Translations under genes and position numbers: made by a program
The notes under the pieces: model-generated
What the model was told of the DNA's origin: nothing
Databases searched by the model: none
What the model saw: the letters and a program-made list of their open reading frames with translations, nothing else
DNA from: Glaciimonas sp.
Lineage (GTDB): Bacteria; Pseudomonadota; Gammaproteobacteria; Burkholderiales; Burkholderiaceae_D
Reading direction: 5' to 3'
NCBI GenBank assembly: GCA_012927625.1
Contig: JABBOV010000015.1
Span: forward strand, 32,273-96,272
Length of the DNA: 64,000 nt
Part shown: positions 25,612 through 35,052 of the stretch, piece by piece
How the letters are laid out: each line of letters begins with the position of its first letter
Position numbering within the stretch: position 1 is the stretch's first letter

Positions 25612-26316
25612 ATGAATAAGCCGACCGCAGCTCCCACCACGCCTATGAGTCCTATTAGCGTACTGCTGGTGGATGATCACAATTTATTTCGTAGCGGTAT
25701 TCGTTCGCTGTTGCAGCGCCATGCCGATTTTACCGTCGTCGGCGAAGCGGCCGATGGCGTGGAAGGTGTCAAGCGTGCCAGACAATTGCAGCCTGACGTC
25801 ATTTTGCTCGACCTGAATATGCCTGGTATTTCCGGCCTCGAAACGCTGCAACTATTATTGCAGGATCATCCAGATGCCGCTGTAATTCTGCTCACCGTAT
25901 CAGAAGACGCTGAAGACTTGGCTGCAGCTTTGCAGGCGGGTGCACGCGGATACCTGATCAAAAATATCGATACCGATTTCCTGGTTCGTGCAATCCGGCG
26001 GGCCGCCGCAGGCGAGCCGGTAATTGCCGAAGCGATGACAGCCAAGCTGGTAGCGCAATGGCAAGGAGGCAATGTTGCGCAAGCCAAAGTACTGCCCTCA
26101 GAGCTTGATGTATTGACCCCACGTGAAAAAGAAACTCTTGTTTGCCTGGCGCGGGGCGAGAGCAACAAGAACATCGCCCGTTCGCTCAATGTTGCAGAAA
26201 GCACGGTGAAGATACATGTGCAAAATATTTTAAAGAAGCTGAATTTATCCAGTCGTGTGCAGGCTGCCGTATTCGCAGTTGAGCATGGTATCGCTGCAGG
26301 CAGCGCTGATAAGTAG
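25612..26316 (+). CDS. narL: Nitrate/nitrite response regulator NarL
   Basis: A 234-aa response regulator. The receiver domain (about 15-130) has the acidic pair DD (21-22), phosphorylation site D67 (VILLDLNMPG) and a lysine near 120 (YLIKN). A LuxR/NarL-type HTH follows (about 165-230): LTPREKETLVCLARGESNKNIARSLNVAESTVKIHVQ. It binds TACYYMT heptamers at nitrate-controlled promoters in relatives. It is the cognate partner of the adjacent NarX and likely controls the narK/narG transcription unit. The N-terminal dozen residues are a short extension. Confidence 0.95.
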   Translation: MNKPTAAPTTPMSPISVLLVDDHNLFRSGIRSLLQRHADFTVVGEAADGVEGVKRARQLQPDVILLDLNMPGISGLETLQLLLQDHPDAAVILLTVSEDAEDLAAALQAGARGYLIKNIDTDFLVRAIRRAAAGEPVIAEAMTAKLVAQWQGGNVAQAKVLPSELDVLTPREKETLVCLARGESNKNIARSLNVAESTVKIHVQNILKKLNLSSRVQAAVFAVEHGIAAGSADK

Positions 26317-26360
26317 ACTGTTAGTCCGACACTGGGGGTACGCAGTAAATTACTTCCGGC

Positions 26361-27077
26361 TCAAGTATTCCGATTATTTAACGTAACCGTGACGGCCGAG
26401 GTTGCGATCAGTTCCATCAAGATATTTCTGGCCAGAGTTTCGGCATAGTCATTGCGCGCAACTGCTGCTTCAATAGCTGCTTCTGGCACGCCGCTAATGA
26501 TTGTGCTTAGTTGGCGAATATGCAGGTCGCAAATCTCAGTCAGGTTCGTGTGACGCTTCTGGTGAAAATACAAAAAGCGTCGTGCCAAGGTCTGGAGCAT
26601 GGCATAAAATTCGGCAGCGTAGCTATTGCGCGATGCGTCACCCAGCAAGCTTGTCAGAGCAAAATGCAGGCGCATATACTCTCGCATGTCATTGTGAACC
26701 TTTAATTTTTCCAATTCCACAATGAACTTCGACATCTGAGCGCGTTCCTGCAGATTGGCGCACAGCGCCGCCTGCCCAACAATCAGGCGCTCAATCTCGC
26801 GACGAATCTGAATAATTTTCAGTTGTCCCTGGTAGTCAATTTCGGAAATAAAGATGCCCTGTCTTGGCGCAATATGCACCAAACGCTGAAACGCCAGCTT
26901 TTGCAGTGCATCGCGCGTCGGCGAACGACCGATGCCGATGCGCTCGCTCAGAACAATCTCGGACCATTGGCTGCCAGGTGGCAACTCGCCGGTGACGATT
27001 AGTTCCTCCAGCGCACCATAAGCCTTTTCGGTCTGGCTGACGGCCTCGCGCTCAAATAGATTTTCTCGCACCGTCAT
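26361..27077 (-). CDS. GntR family regulator, FCD subfamily
   Basis: A 238-aa regulator. The N-terminal winged helix (about 14-80) includes ELIVTGELPPGSQWSE and ERIGIGRSPTRDALQKL, typical of GntR proteins. The C-terminal alpha-helical FCD ligand domain (about 100-225) has the metal/ligand histidines in RLHFALTS and DLHIRQL. Its start overlaps the stop of the acyl-CoA ligase (ATGA), so it is the last gene of the livK-HMGF-thiolase-ligase operon and is probably its local repressor responding to a carboxylate or acyl-CoA. Confidence 0.9.
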   Translation of the reverse strand: MTVRENLFEREAVSQTEKAYGALEELIVTGELPPGSQWSEIVLSERIGIGRSPTRDALQKLAFQRLVHIAPRQGIFISEIDYQGQLKIIQIRREIERLIVGQAALCANLQERAQMSKFIVELEKLKVHNDMREYMRLHFALTSLLGDASRNSYAAEFYAMLQTLARRFLYFHQKRHTNLTEICDLHIRQLSTIISGVPEAAIEAAVARNDYAETLARNILMELIATSAVTVTLNNRNT

Positions 27078-28603
27078 TCAGCGGCTCGAATACTTTTTTG
27101 GAGTTCACGTTTTAACACTTTTCCGGTTCCATTTTTAGGTAATTCATTAACGAAGATGTAACGCTTCGGACGTTTAAAGCGGGCAATGGTTTGAATGCAT
27201 AGTGTGTCCAGTTCCGCATCGGTAGCCTTGGCACCTGGCCGGCAAACTACGAATGCGACAACTGCTTCGCCCCACTCTGGGTCAGGTGTGCCGACTACAG
27301 ATACCTCTTCGACCGCATCGTGCATCAGCAGCGCTTCTTCGACTTCGCGTGGATAGATATTGGTGCCACCGCTGATGATGACGTCCTTTGATCGGTCCTT
27401 CAGGTGCAGCAGGCCGCGCTCGTCCAGCAACCCGATGTCGCCGGTGCGCAGTGCGCCATCGGTCACCGTCTGCCTGGTTGCTTCTGGATTATTCCAGTAT
27501 CCAGACATTACCGTAGCGCCTTTGACAATCACCTCGCCCGGCGTACCGGTCGCAACCGGTCTGTTTTCGCTATCCACAATCGCCACCTGGATCGCGGTCT
27601 GGACAAACCCCACCGACGCCAGCGCCGCCGCGTCGTTGACGGCAACCGCTTTGGCCAGCTGATCCGATGACAGCGCAGAGATTGTCATCGGGCTTTCGCC
27701 CTGACCGTACATTTGAGCAATCCGCGAACCGAAGCATTGCACGGCGATTTTGATGTCTTCAACGTAAAACGGTGCTCCCCCCACCAGTATGACACGCAAG
27801 CCGGGCCAGCTGACTGGATGTTGCTGTGCATGGTGCACCAGCCGTTGCACGATGGTGGGCGACGCAAACAGGCTGACCTTGTCGTAATGCGCGAACAAAC
27901 CGAACAATTCGGCTTCGTCCAGTCCACCCGATTTCGGCACGACCTGCAACGCTCCTTTGATCCAGTATGGAATGCTGTAGAGTCCGCTACCGTGCGACAT
28001 TGGGGCGACATGCACCAGTACATCGTCGTTTGCTACCGACTGCAGGTCGGCATAAAAATGCATTGCCATGCTGACCAGATTCGCATGCGATAGCATGACG
28101 CCCTTCGGGCGACCGGTGGTGCCACTGGTATAGAACAGCCAGGCCAGTTCCCGATCATCGTCGCCGGCGACATCTAGTGCCGGACTTTCCAGTGCCTGGC
28201 AATAGCTGTCGGACGCAACATCGACAAGCTGCAAGTCGGTAATTGTGGATGCTACCGGTTGCAGCGATTCAAACAACGTACCCTGCGTCATACAGGCGCG
28301 CGACCCGGAATCTCGCAACATGTAATTAATCTCATTAGGATGAAGCTTGTTATTAGCAGGAACTACGCACAGCCCTGCATGCCAACTGGCCAGCATCAAC
28401 TCCAGGTACTCAGGGCAGTTTTTCATTACCAGCGTGATACGGTCGCCGGGGTTCAATCCCAGCGTATGACGCATCCAGTACGCTAAAGCCCGAACGCGCT
28501 GGTTTAACTGGGCATAACTCAAACTGGCATTGGTGCCAAGAGCCAGTGCCGGACGCTGCGCATGCTGTTGCGCGCTGCGCTGAAAGAGATGACTCAGATT
28601 CAT
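27074..28603 (-). CDS. AMP-dependent acyl-CoA ligase
   Basis: A 509-aa ANL-superfamily enzyme activating a carboxylic acid to its CoA thioester via an acyl-adenylate. Motifs are the P-loop FYTSGTTGRPKGVMLSH (about 167-183), YGQGESPMT (A5), RTGDIGLLDERG (A7), DRSKDVIISGGTNIYPREVE (A8 hinge) and the catalytic lysine in NGTGKVLKREL (A10). The substrate cannot be read from sequence; FadD-like and aromatic-acid ligases both look this way. It lies between the thiolase (upstream) and the overlapping GntR regulator, in an operon with a Liv-type importer. Confidence 0.9.
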   Translation of the reverse strand: MNLSHLFQRSAQQHAQRPALALGTNASLSYAQLNQRVRALAYWMRHTLGLNPGDRITLVMKNCPEYLELMLASWHAGLCVVPANNKLHPNEINYMLRDSGSRACMTQGTLFESLQPVASTITDLQLVDVASDSYCQALESPALDVAGDDDRELAWLFYTSGTTGRPKGVMLSHANLVSMAMHFYADLQSVANDDVLVHVAPMSHGSGLYSIPYWIKGALQVVPKSGGLDEAELFGLFAHYDKVSLFASPTIVQRLVHHAQQHPVSWPGLRVILVGGAPFYVEDIKIAVQCFGSRIAQMYGQGESPMTISALSSDQLAKAVAVNDAAALASVGFVQTAIQVAIVDSENRPVATGTPGEVIVKGATVMSGYWNNPEATRQTVTDGALRTGDIGLLDERGLLHLKDRSKDVIISGGTNIYPREVEEALLMHDAVEEVSVVGTPDPEWGEAVVAFVVCRPGAKATDAELDTLCIQTIARFKRPKRYIFVNELPKNGTGKVLKRELQKSIRAAE

Positions 28604-28666
28604 GGATGTCTCGTAATGGTTGGGCTGAAAATTAGATGCCAGTTGGGCTTCATGCTACCGAGCCGC

Positions 28667-29908
28667 TTATTGTCGGCCCAGGATGGTGATGCAGGTAGAC
28701 GCTTCTTCGACGCCGCTGAAGCCACCGCCATTTTCTGCGATGGCAAAGCGGGCATTTTCGACTTGCCTGGAGCCTGCCTCGCCGCGCAATTGCATCACCA
28801 TTTCATGAACCTGGGCTAGTCCGGTGGCGCCGATCGGATGGCCGCGCGAGAGCAGTCCGCCAGAAACATTGATCGGGATTTTGCCGCCGAGCGTGGTCGC
28901 GCCTGACTCTGCCATTGGGCCGCCTTCGCCAAAGGCGCAAAATGCGAGCGCTTCGGTTTGCTGGATTTCGGCGAATGCGGTAGCGTCGTGTACTTCCGCT
29001 AACGACATGTCTTGCGGCCCGACGCCGGCGATTCCGTAAGCCTGCAAAGCAGCCAGATGACACAGATGCCGTTCGTATTGACCGGCAGGGCGATCGGTTG
29101 CGCTGCGGATCACGCTGGCGCACAGGCGAATCGCCCGGCTTTGCTGGAGTTTGCGTAATCCGGCTTCATTGCAAATGATCGCTGCCGCGGCACCGTCGCT
29201 AATAGGCGCGCACATCGGCAAGGTCAGTGGCCAGGATACGGCACGCGCCGCCATCACTTCATCGATGGTCATTGGATATTGAAATTGCGCTAATGGATTG
29301 CGCGTTGAATGCACATGATTTTTGGCCGCAACGGCGGCAATCTGGCGCTGAGTGGTGCCAAAGGTTTTCATGTGCAGCCGCGCCAGACTGGCATATATGT
29401 CCATGAAAACACTACGCTTACCGGGTTCGACAAAGTCTTCCGGGGGTTTGACGTCGGCGGCCAGGCTGACTAGATGTTGCATCTGCTCGGTTGCAGTATG
29501 CACATCCCAAGCCCCGTCGAACACCGCAAAACTTTTTTCTTTGTCAGTTGAAAACAGTTTGTCGACGCCGACGGCCAGACAAACATCGCCCGCACCTGAC
29601 GCCACAAACATGTGGGCCGCATTAAGTGCACTGCTGGAACTGGCACACGCGTTTTCGACGTTAATCACCGGGATACCGGTAATTCCCATCGCCCCCAGAG
29701 CGACTTGTCCTGCCACCATGTATTGGCCTTCGATCGGGCCTTGCCCGGCGGTCGCGAAATAGGCACCCTGCAACATGGCAGCTTCGCAGCCGGCGTCTTT
29801 GAGGGCGATTGTCACGGCTTCGCGCACCAGATCCTTGACGCTGGTTCCAAGCTGTTTGGCAAAATGCGTGATGCCAACGCCAACGATATAAGTACGGTTA
29901 GTGCTCAT
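28667..29908 (-). CDS. Thiolase family protein, SCP2-thiolase type
   Basis: A 413-aa thiolase-fold protein of the SCP-x/lipid-transfer thiolase class. The acylation cysteine lies in VENACASSSSALNAA (about 85-99); the HDATAFAE segment and the late GGLLSRGHPIGATG histidine loop are present. The usual second catalytic cysteine (CxGGGxG in degradative thiolases) is replaced by ENGGGF, typical of this subclass. It probably cleaves or handles branched or bulky 3-ketoacyl-CoAs; the substrate is unknown. Its start overlaps the livF stop by 11 bp, so it is co-transcribed with the importer. Confidence 0.87.
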   Translation of the reverse strand: MSTNRTYIVGVGITHFAKQLGTSVKDLVREAVTIALKDAGCEAAMLQGAYFATAGQGPIEGQYMVAGQVALGAMGITGIPVINVENACASSSSALNAAHMFVASGAGDVCLAVGVDKLFSTDKEKSFAVFDGAWDVHTATEQMQHLVSLAADVKPPEDFVEPGKRSVFMDIYASLARLHMKTFGTTQRQIAAVAAKNHVHSTRNPLAQFQYPMTIDEVMAARAVSWPLTLPMCAPISDGAAAAIICNEAGLRKLQQSRAIRLCASVIRSATDRPAGQYERHLCHLAALQAYGIAGVGPQDMSLAEVHDATAFAEIQQTEALAFCAFGEGGPMAESGATTLGGKIPINVSGGLLSRGHPIGATGLAQVHEMVMQLRGEAGSRQVENARFAIAENGGGFSGVEEASTCITILGRQ

Positions 29909-30611
29909 GCGTTACTCCAGTTGTAATAATCGATTCGACTATGTCGCGCTGCGCTTCCAGCTCGGCAGACGTGCCAGACCAGACCACTGACCCGTGGTCG
30001 AGTACGTATTGACGATGCGCCAGCCGCATCGGGACTTTGAAGTTTTGTTCGACTAGCACAATACCGGTGCCTTGCTGGTGTACCAGGCCAAAGACTTCAA
30101 TCAGATCGTTGACGATCACGGGTGCCAAACCTTCGGTAGGCTCGTCCAGCAACAGAATTTTTGGATTCCCAAGCAGCGCGCGTGCAATCGACAGCATTTG
30201 CTGTTCACCACCGGACAACTGGTCGCCGCCAAACCCAATACGTTCCTGTAGTCGCGGAAATATCTCCAGTACGCGTTCGATGGTCCAATATCCCGGCTTA
30301 TGCGCCAGCCCCCCCATGCGCAAATTTTCGATCACCGATAGATTCGAAAAAATACGGCGGCTATCGGGCACCAGCGCAATCCCGAGGCGGCTGATATTTT
30401 CGACCGGCAGACGCGTGATGTCCTGCTGCTCATACAGACGCCGACCTTGTTTCAGCGGCAACAGCCCCATCATGGTTCTCAGGGTGGTCGATTTGCCGGC
30501 ACCGTTACGACCAATGATGGCAATGATTTCATTTTGTGCTGCTTGAATGGTGACGTCGTTGAGTACCCGTGCATGGCCATATTGAACAAAGGCATTTTCC
30601 AGTGCAATCAT
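29898..30611 (-). CDS. livF: Liv-type ABC importer ATPase (LivF)
   Basis: A 237-aa ABC ATPase of the LivF/HAAT class. Walker A is GRNGAGKSTTLR (about 34-45), the signature LSGGEQQM, Walker B ILLLDEPTEGLAP, and the switch histidine region lies near VLVEQN. It powers uptake with LivG. It overlaps livG by 4 bp and the thiolase by 11 bp. The linked acyl-CoA ligase and thiolase suggest the cargo is a carboxylic acid rather than leucine. Confidence 0.93.
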   Translation of the reverse strand: MIALENAFVQYGHARVLNDVTIQAAQNEIIAIIGRNGAGKSTTLRTMMGLLPLKQGRRLYEQQDITRLPVENISRLGIALVPDSRRIFSNLSVIENLRMGGLAHKPGYWTIERVLEIFPRLQERIGFGGDQLSGGEQQMLSIARALLGNPKILLLDEPTEGLAPVIVNDLIEVFGLVHQQGTGIVLVEQNFKVPMRLAHRQYVLDHGSVVWSGTSAELEAQRDIVESIITTGVTHEH

Positions 30612-31363
30612 GGTGGCGAATCCTCTCCCAGATAAATCGAACGAACCGTGGCATCGGCTTTGACCTGGTCCGGCGTTCCTTGCGCGATGACACGGCCGTT
30701 ACTCATCACGACGATCTGCTCGGACAGTGACATGATCACGTCCATATTGTGTTCGATCAGTAGCATGGTGCGACCCGCCGCAGCCGCCTGGATCAGCCGT
30801 GTTGCAGTATCAATCTCATGATGCCCGATGCCGGCTAGCGGCTCATCGAGCAACAGGATGCGAGGATCCGGTAGAACTGTCAGCCCCAGCTCCAGTGCGC
30901 GCTGCAAGCCGTACGACATGGAGCCGGCAATTTCATTGCGGTGCGCTGTCAGTCCTGTCATTTCCAGCATCGAGTCGATGTCGGACGTCAACCTGCGGTC
31001 ATAGCCTGACGCGACCCAAAAAGGCAGGAAGCGGGAACGCTTGATTTGGGCGGCAATGCGTAGATTTTCGAGCACCGTCATGTCTGGATATATCTTTGTG
31101 ATCTGGAAGCTGCGGCCTATGCCGTGGCGGGCGCGCTGATACGGCATCAGCGCTGAGATATCCTGGCCCTCGCAGAGAACCATTCCATCGTGCTGCAGTT
31201 GACGTCCAGCCAGGACATTGAGCAGCGTCGTTTTGCCTGCGCCATTCGGACCTATCAGGCCATACATTCGTCCTGCCTCGAAATCGTAATTGACGTCATC
31301 AATCGCTTTTAACGCACCAAAGCTGACGCTCACATGGGAACATTGCAGAGCGATATTGCTCAT
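30608..31363 (-). CDS. livG: Liv-type ABC importer ATPase (LivG)
   Basis: A 251-aa ABC ATPase. Walker A GPNGAGKTTLLN, the LivG-specific GIGRSFQITKIYPDMTVLENL stretch, Walker B ILLLDEPLAGIG and the C-terminal VIAQGTPDQVKAD tail are present. The signature loop is atypical: SMSYGLQRALELG replaces the usual LSxGxQR. ATG 31363 is chosen because MSNIALQCSHVSVSFG begins the domain and the ATGA overlap with livM is the usual coupling; a longer frame to 31546 runs into livM and is not used. Confidence 0.92.
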   Translation of the reverse strand: MSNIALQCSHVSVSFGALKAIDDVNYDFEAGRMYGLIGPNGAGKTTLLNVLAGRQLQHDGMVLCEGQDISALMPYQRARHGIGRSFQITKIYPDMTVLENLRIAAQIKRSRFLPFWVASGYDRRLTSDIDSMLEMTGLTAHRNEIAGSMSYGLQRALELGLTVLPDPRILLLDEPLAGIGHHEIDTATRLIQAAAAGRTMLLIEHNMDVIMSLSEQIVVMSNGRVIAQGTPDQVKADATVRSIYLGEDSPP

Positions 31364-32322
31364 GATTTCTTCCCGCGCCGACGCAGGCGACCGGCGTATG
31401 CCTGTATTTCCCCCAGTACGCCTTTCGGGAAATACAGCGTAACCAGAATGAACACGAGGCCGAGGATGCCGTACCAATAAGGCGTCCAGCCACTGAGCCA
31501 CTCCTTCAATATCTCGAATATGATGACGCCCGCCACCGGTCCCCACAAGGTGCCGGCACCGCCCAGCAGCGTCATGATGATGACGTCGCCCGAGGTGGTC
31601 CAGTGCAGCATCTGCGGATTGACATACATTAAAAGGGAGGCCAGCAGTGCGCCGGCCAGACCGCTGATGCCGCCGGATATCAGAAATGTGATCTGCTTGA
31701 TACGATGGGTGTTGTAGCCTAGGTGTTGTGTGCGGATTTCATTTTGCTGAATGCCCATGACGACCCGGCCGAAGGGTGATGTCCGTATGATCGCAATGGC
31801 GATCATCACTAGCGCAAAAAATGCAGCCACGTACCAGTAAAAATTAACCGAGCTGAAAAAGTCGAGACCCAGTGCCGAAGGGCGACTAACGCCTGGCAAA
31901 CCGTCAGCGCCGCCAGTCCATGCCCGCAGTTTGCTGTCTGCCAGGATATACAGCAACTGGGACAACGCGAGCGTCACCAGCGCGAAAAATATGCCAGAGA
32001 CCCGTAGTGCAAAAAAACTAAAAATCCAGGCGCAGCCGGCGGCAAGGATGATCGCCAAAACTACGCCTGCCTCAAACGGCAAACCGAAACGCTGGGTGGC
32101 AATTGCGAGCGCGTAGCCGCCGATGCCGAGGAAGCTGGAGTGGCCAAACGAGATCATGCCCAATGACCCGAACACGAAGTCGAAACCAACCGCGAAGATC
32201 GACCAGATCATGATCAGGGTGGCGACGTTAAGATAAAAGTCGTTCTGTGTCAAAAACGGCAGGATCAGGATTGCCGGGCACATCAAAAGACCGATGGCAA
32301 TATCAAATCGTGACAAATTCAT
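31360..32322 (-). CDS. livM: Liv-type ABC importer permease (LivM)
   Basis: A 320-aa permease with about 9-10 helices. Family motifs are FGSLGMISFGHSSFLGIGGYA near residue 50, the LVTLALSQLLYILA helix, the coupling loop PFGRVVMGIQQNEIRTQHLGYN and GGAGTLWGPVAGV. It overlaps livG and livH by 4 bp each, consistent with tight translational coupling. The two permeases form the membrane channel of the importer. Confidence 0.93.
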   Translation of the reverse strand: MNLSRFDIAIGLLMCPAILILPFLTQNDFYLNVATLIMIWSIFAVGFDFVFGSLGMISFGHSSFLGIGGYALAIATQRFGLPFEAGVVLAIILAAGCAWIFSFFALRVSGIFFALVTLALSQLLYILADSKLRAWTGGADGLPGVSRPSALGLDFFSSVNFYWYVAAFFALVMIAIAIIRTSPFGRVVMGIQQNEIRTQHLGYNTHRIKQITFLISGGISGLAGALLASLLMYVNPQMLHWTTSGDVIIMTLLGGAGTLWGPVAGVIIFEILKEWLSGWTPYWYGILGLVFILVTLYFPKGVLGEIQAYAGRLRRRGKKS

Positions 32323-33176
32323 GCGGACCTCGTCGGACGGGAAAATAGTCCCTGTGGGCGGGTTAATAGCGTCACGATCAACAGCCCGAATGTGAGCACG
32401 TCAACCCAGCTGGGCATATAGGCATAGCCGATGGCGCGCACGATGCCGATCAACAGGGCTGCGGCTACCGCGCCTCGGATATTGCCTAGTCCACCGAGAA
32501 TGACGACGATAAAGCAGTCGATAATAATATTGGTCGCCATGCCTAGTTCGATTGGAAACAACGGCGCCGCGATGGCACCTGCCAGGCCGGCTAGTGCAGC
32601 GCCAAGTCCAAATACCGCAGTGCGAATAGTAGATGCCGGCAAGCCGAGCGTTTGTACCATTTCGCCGTCACTGCTGGCAGCGCGTACCAACATGCCGAAC
32701 GTACTGCGTTCCAACGCCAGAAACAGACCGATCGAAACGGCAGCGCCGAAGCCGATGACAAACAAGCGATAAACCGGAATGGTGCTGCTGAATATTTCGA
32801 CAGTACCTGAGAGCAGCGCTGGTATAGGCGTTTCCTTGTAGCCTAAGCCCCAGAATAATTTGACGGCCTCACCGATGACTAAAATGAAGCCGAAGGTCAA
32901 TATCAGTTGATAAAAGTGTGGACGGTTGTAAAGAGGCCGCAGCGTAAGCCGCTCCATCGCTATGCCGACTAGTCCGACCACGACCGTAGCAACCACTACG
33001 CCCAGTACAAACGAGCCGCTGCGGTGTGTAATATCATAAGAAAGGTAGGCCCCCAGCATGTACAGCGCGCCATGGGCAAAATTGATCACGCCTAGCATGC
33101 CGAAGATGAGCGTCAGTCCTGATGCTAGCAAAAATAGCAGCATGCCCAGGCTAAGCCCGATAATGATAGTGGACAT
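32319..33176 (-). CDS. livH: Liv-type ABC importer permease (LivH)
   Basis: A 285-aa permease with about eight helices. LTLIFGMLGVINFAHGALYMLGAY (the conserved NFAHG) and GLGNIRGAVAAALLIGI near the C-terminus are LivH signatures. It starts 135 bp after livK, separated by a strong hairpin, and overlaps livM by 4 bp. Confidence 0.93.
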   Translation of the reverse strand: MSTIIIGLSLGMLLFLLASGLTLIFGMLGVINFAHGALYMLGAYLSYDITHRSGSFVLGVVVATVVVGLVGIAMERLTLRPLYNRPHFYQLILTFGFILVIGEAVKLFWGLGYKETPIPALLSGTVEIFSSTIPVYRLFVIGFGAAVSIGLFLALERSTFGMLVRAASSDGEMVQTLGLPASTIRTAVFGLGAALAGLAGAIAAPLFPIELGMATNIIIDCFIVVILGGLGNIRGAVAAALLIGIVRAIGYAYMPSWVDVLTFGLLIVTLLTRPQGLFSRPTRSA

Positions 33177-33211
33177 AAATGATCTCGTTACAGATGCGGT
33201 ATTTGACGGTA

Positions 33212-33269
33212 TAGCGCCAGGCCAGGCCAGGCCAGATCAATCAATATGGCTGTGATTCGGCTGGCGCTA
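33212..33269 (-). promoter_or_regulatory. Stem-loop between livK and livH (first cluster)
   Basis: TAGCGCCAG (33212-33220) and CTGGCGCTA (33261-33269) are perfect 9-bp arms. The 40-base loop holds a tandem run of GGCCA (three copies starting in the left arm). It lies 42 bp after the livK stop. Such loops commonly protect the binding-protein mRNA end and lower downstream permease expression; that role is inferred. Confidence 0.6.
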
Positions 33270-33310
33270 CGGTGTGCCAGCCAGATCCATTCAGGCGTTT
33301 TATTTACCGG

Positions 33311-34504
33311 TCATTTTTGACATTCTTCGAAAATTTCTTTCGGCGGATACACCTTGGTTATTTTCATTACATAGGCAGGGTAAGGTGGACTACCGGCAAC
33401 CACCTCACCCCACAATCCATCCTGCCTTGCCTGGTGATCGCATGATTTCATCGTCTTACGGCCCTCGACCGAGTTGTCGCGAATGCTGTTGGCAAATGCA
33501 TCGACCCATTTTTCTTTGTCCCATGAGCCGGTCTTTTCAACTACATCAAGCCACCACGACATGCCGTCATAAGCTTCACCGGCTGCGCTCGATGGAAACT
33601 CGTTATATTTTTTGCGATACGCCTCTACAAACTTCCTGTTGGCTGCGTTATCTTGCGAGTAGTGATAACGCACTCCTGAGTTGACGCCGATCGAAGAGGG
33701 GCCTACGCCTGCTGCCATGGTTTCGTCAGCGGTAACCGGGCCAAAAATTTTACGGGTTTTCCCAAGGTTCACCTGGCCGGCTTGCTTAAGCATCGTTACC
33801 GAATCTGATCCGGTCATGAACAAGGCGACGCCATCTGCGTTAGAACGCGCGATCTTATCTACAATGGAGGAATAATCACGATTGCCGAATGGCGGAAAAT
33901 CTGCTCCGACGATCTCGATGCCCGCTTTCTCTGCTTCCTTTCGATACCACTCCCAGCTATCGCGGGTCGCTTGGTAGTCGGCGGTCACGCCATAGACGCG
34001 TTTGAGTTTTTGCTCCTTGCTGTAACTCAGTGCCATGCGCTGTTCCATTCCTAGTGTATTGGAAGTGCGAAATGTATAACGCGAACCGTTCGGTACTGTG
34101 ATTTTGTCATCGGCCGACATCGTTACCAGGTGCGGTATCTTGCGTTGTTTCACAATGTTCATGATCGCAATCGTAGACGACGAACTCACTGCGCCAAAGA
34201 TCATTTGCGCACCTTCTGAAATCAGGCGGGTGGTCTTCTGTACCGCCGGTTGGGGTTTGGTTTCATCGTCCTCCCACATGATCTGGATCGGTTTGCCGAG
34301 CACCTTGCCACCGCGCTGTTCGATGGCGATGTCAACACCCTTGCGCATGTCTTCGCCAAAAATACCGTATGTGCCGGAAAGAGACACCACGCCACCAATC
34401 TTGAAAGTATCAGGATCAGCACTGTGTGCGCTGCTCGAAAAGCATAATGCCCCTACCATCCACAGTGTCAGGATATATGGTGATGAGTGTGTAAAGAATT
34501 TCAT
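33311..34504 (-). CDS. livK: Liv-type periplasmic substrate-binding protein (LivK-like)
   Basis: A 397-aa type-I periplasmic binding protein. A signal peptide is clear: short basic start, hydrophobic core ILTLWMVGALCFSS and cleavage near AHSA-DP. The mature part begins FKIGGVVSLSGTYGIFGEDM, the classic HAAT-family start, then SSSTIAIMNIVKQRKIPH. The family binds branched amino acids, amides or aromatic and aliphatic acids. With an acyl-CoA ligase and thiolase in the operon, a carboxylic acid is the best guess. GGAGG lies just before the ATG. Confidence 0.92.
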   Translation of the reverse strand: MKFFTHSSPYILTLWMVGALCFSSSAHSADPDTFKIGGVVSLSGTYGIFGEDMRKGVDIAIEQRGGKVLGKPIQIMWEDDETKPQPAVQKTTRLISEGAQMIFGAVSSSSTIAIMNIVKQRKIPHLVTMSADDKITVPNGSRYTFRTSNTLGMEQRMALSYSKEQKLKRVYGVTADYQATRDSWEWYRKEAEKAGIEIVGADFPPFGNRDYSSIVDKIARSNADGVALFMTGSDSVTMLKQAGQVNLGKTRKIFGPVTADETMAAGVGPSSIGVNSGVRYHYSQDNAANRKFVEAYRKKYNEFPSSAAGEAYDGMSWWLDVVEKTGSWDKEKWVDAFANSIRDNSVEGRKTMKSCDHQARQDGLWGEVVAGSPPYPAYVMKITKVYPPKEIFEECQK

Positions 34505-34537
34505 GTTGCCTCCTCCAAAAGAGTATCAATTTTATCT

Positions 34538-34556
34538 ATTAATGTTTTACATTAAT
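34538..34556. promoter_or_regulatory. Inverted repeat upstream of livK (first cluster)
   Basis: ATTAATGT and ACATTAAT are perfect 8-bp arms around TTT, 34 bp upstream of livK. The sequence ATGTTTTAC occurs in it and again at 34564-34572, 22 bp away, about two helical turns. It is a candidate operator for the GntR regulator of this operon. The remaining part of the 548-bp gap up to nnrS shows no gene or other clear element. Confidence 0.4.
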
Positions 34557-35052
34557 ATTGATGATGTTTTACGTGTCTCTGTATAGAATATTAGCAGCAC
34601 TTTTAAATACTGTAATTAAAATTTTCATGAGCGGCCGGATTGATGCAACGCAATATAGTCGCCGTATCTTTTGCGAGTCAGCGTATACAAACTAGCGGTT
34701 CAAATATCTTAGTAGTAGAAAATATGAAACTTGTTCTTGAGCGTGGATCCATCTAATAGATAGCTGGTTTTTAATGTGGCGTGAAAATTCACTTATTTTT
34801 TGCATCGCAATATCAGCTGTAAATATGATTTCTGGCGTTTTCCCGATAAAACATCAGTGGCCGACCGAAGAGCAACACATCGGCGCTCGGTCTAGGGAGC
34901 GGCAAGCGGGGATCCAATCAAGGCGCTGGCGTAATAATCCAGCGCGCGTGGCCGTTGTGAACTAATGTTCTGCACTGCTTCATTCCAGATGTGAATTTTC
35001 TATTGCTTTATCCAAGGTCGCAATATAAGATTCATTTAATTTATATCTTTAA

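Noticed and set aside
34774..34965. 63-codon frame upstream of nnrS
   Set aside because: Composition is not protein-like beyond the first helix-like stretch, and there is no ribosome site or homology.
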